In this document: positions 31,615 to 31,888 of the stretch, piece after piece | How the letters are laid out: each line of letters begins with the position of its first letter | Numbering within the stretch: position 1 is the stretch's first letter | Source: Bacillota bacterium | Lineage (GTDB): Bacteria; Bacillota; Bacilli; Paenibacillales; Paenibacillaceae | Length of the DNA: 31,888 nucleotides | Direction of reading: 5' to 3' | Assembly (NCBI GenBank): GCA_023433615.1 | Contig: JAEZCJ010000196.1 | Location: 1-31,888 of the forward strand | Translations under genes and position numbers: made by a program | Notes under the pieces: generated by a model | Database searches by the model: none | The model's input: only the letters and a program-made list of their open reading frames with translations | Told to the model about the DNA's origin: nothing

Positions 31615-31888
31615 ATGAGACGCATTGTACCCCTTGCATTATTCTGCAGCATGCTGTTGGCAGCGTGTACATCGGACGATCGGCACGACCAGGAGCCTGT
31701 GCCTGTTCCCATTCCAGAGCCAAAGGTTGAGGGACGGCAGGAATCTGTTGTCAGCATGGAACAAGGAAGCTTGCGAATTGCGATGTTCGCACAATCCGAC
31801 GCGGACAAGCCCTACACGGTGGATAATGCCCCGTACGGGCGCATCGTCCCGATCCACGACCGGATCAGGCTGTTTCAGGAGCGTTACC
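31615..31888 (+). CDS. Lipoprotein, N-terminal part (truncated by window end)
   Basis: An ATG at 31615 follows GGAGG at 31601-31605. The first 91 residues are visible: a lipoprotein signal peptide MRRIVPLALFCSMLLAAC with lipobox LAAC (C18), a linker rich in D, E and P (TSDDRHDQEPVPVPIPEPK), then SLRIAMFAQSDADKPYTVD and IHDRIRLFQERY. The change from a linker to a strand of the type LRIAMF and a later F-x-x-x-Y helix suggest an extracellular solute-binding protein, but the fragment is too short to be sure. The gene continues beyond the window. Confidence 0.8.
   Translation, partial: MRRIVPLALFCSMLLAACTSDDRHDQEPVPVPIPEPKVEGRQESVVSMEQGSLRIAMFAQSDADKPYTVDNAPYGRIVPIHDRIRLFQERY

Noticed and set aside
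31409..31618. 69-codon frame overlapping the lipoprotein start by ATGA
   Set aside because: Its only ATG lies at or before the predicted transcription start and has no ribosome binding site; kept only as a note on the leader.

Overview
The window looks like chromosome from a GC-rich (mid-fifties percent by eye) endospore-forming member of the Paenibacillaceae (Paenibacillus/Cohnella type). The reasons are a tricistronic GerA-type germinant receptor, a YesM/YesN two-component system next to an LplABC-type sugar ABC transporter, an AraR regulator with Bacillus-type operators, a YwnA/YwnB-like pair, AGGAGG ribosome binding sites and frequent TTG/GTG starts. I see no rRNA, tRNA, CRISPR array, insertion sequence, integrase or phage gene.

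Layout. 1-5 kb: the tail of a family 43 glycoside hydrolase, a DUF5680 protein, and a two-component system (OmpR-type regulator plus a 740-residue multi-spanning kinase). 3.9-9.1 kb: an L-arabinose locus, with araR divergent from araB-araD-araA. Palindromic AraR boxes lie inside both promoters of the shared intergenic region. 9.1-11.9 kb: a secreted protein with a copper amine oxidase N-terminal-like domain, a short transaldolase, and a 96-residue protein ending in a CGCGG motif. 12-14.1 kb: a 545-residue sigma-70-like protein with a long non-sigma extension, and a 36-residue basic micro-protein. 14.1-16.3 kb: a YjcF-like acetyltransferase, then an Rrf2 regulator and a QorB-like quinone oxidoreductase that share a nearly perfect palindromic operator. 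16.4-23.7 kb: kinase, AraC-type response regulator, two permeases and a solute-binding lipoprotein. 23.8-27.5 kb: gerAB-gerAA-gerAC with a sigma-G-like promoter. 27.7-31.9 kb: a LysR regulator, a short-form alpha-glucan phosphorylase lacking the usual N-terminal region, and the start of another lipoprotein.

How the genes work together. The GH43 enzyme, the araBDA enzymes and transaldolase form a coherent route: release of arabinose from plant polymers, conversion through L-ribulose and L-ribulose-5-P to D-xylulose-5-P, and entry into the pentose phosphate pathway. The YesMN/LplABC module would sense and import an unidentified oligosaccharide. The ger operon would detect germinants in spores.

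The least ordinary items are the CGCGG protein, the sigma-factor fusion, the matched Rrf2/QorB operators, a probable ATC start codon, and a family of intergenic palindromes built on CGCTAA/TTAGCG.
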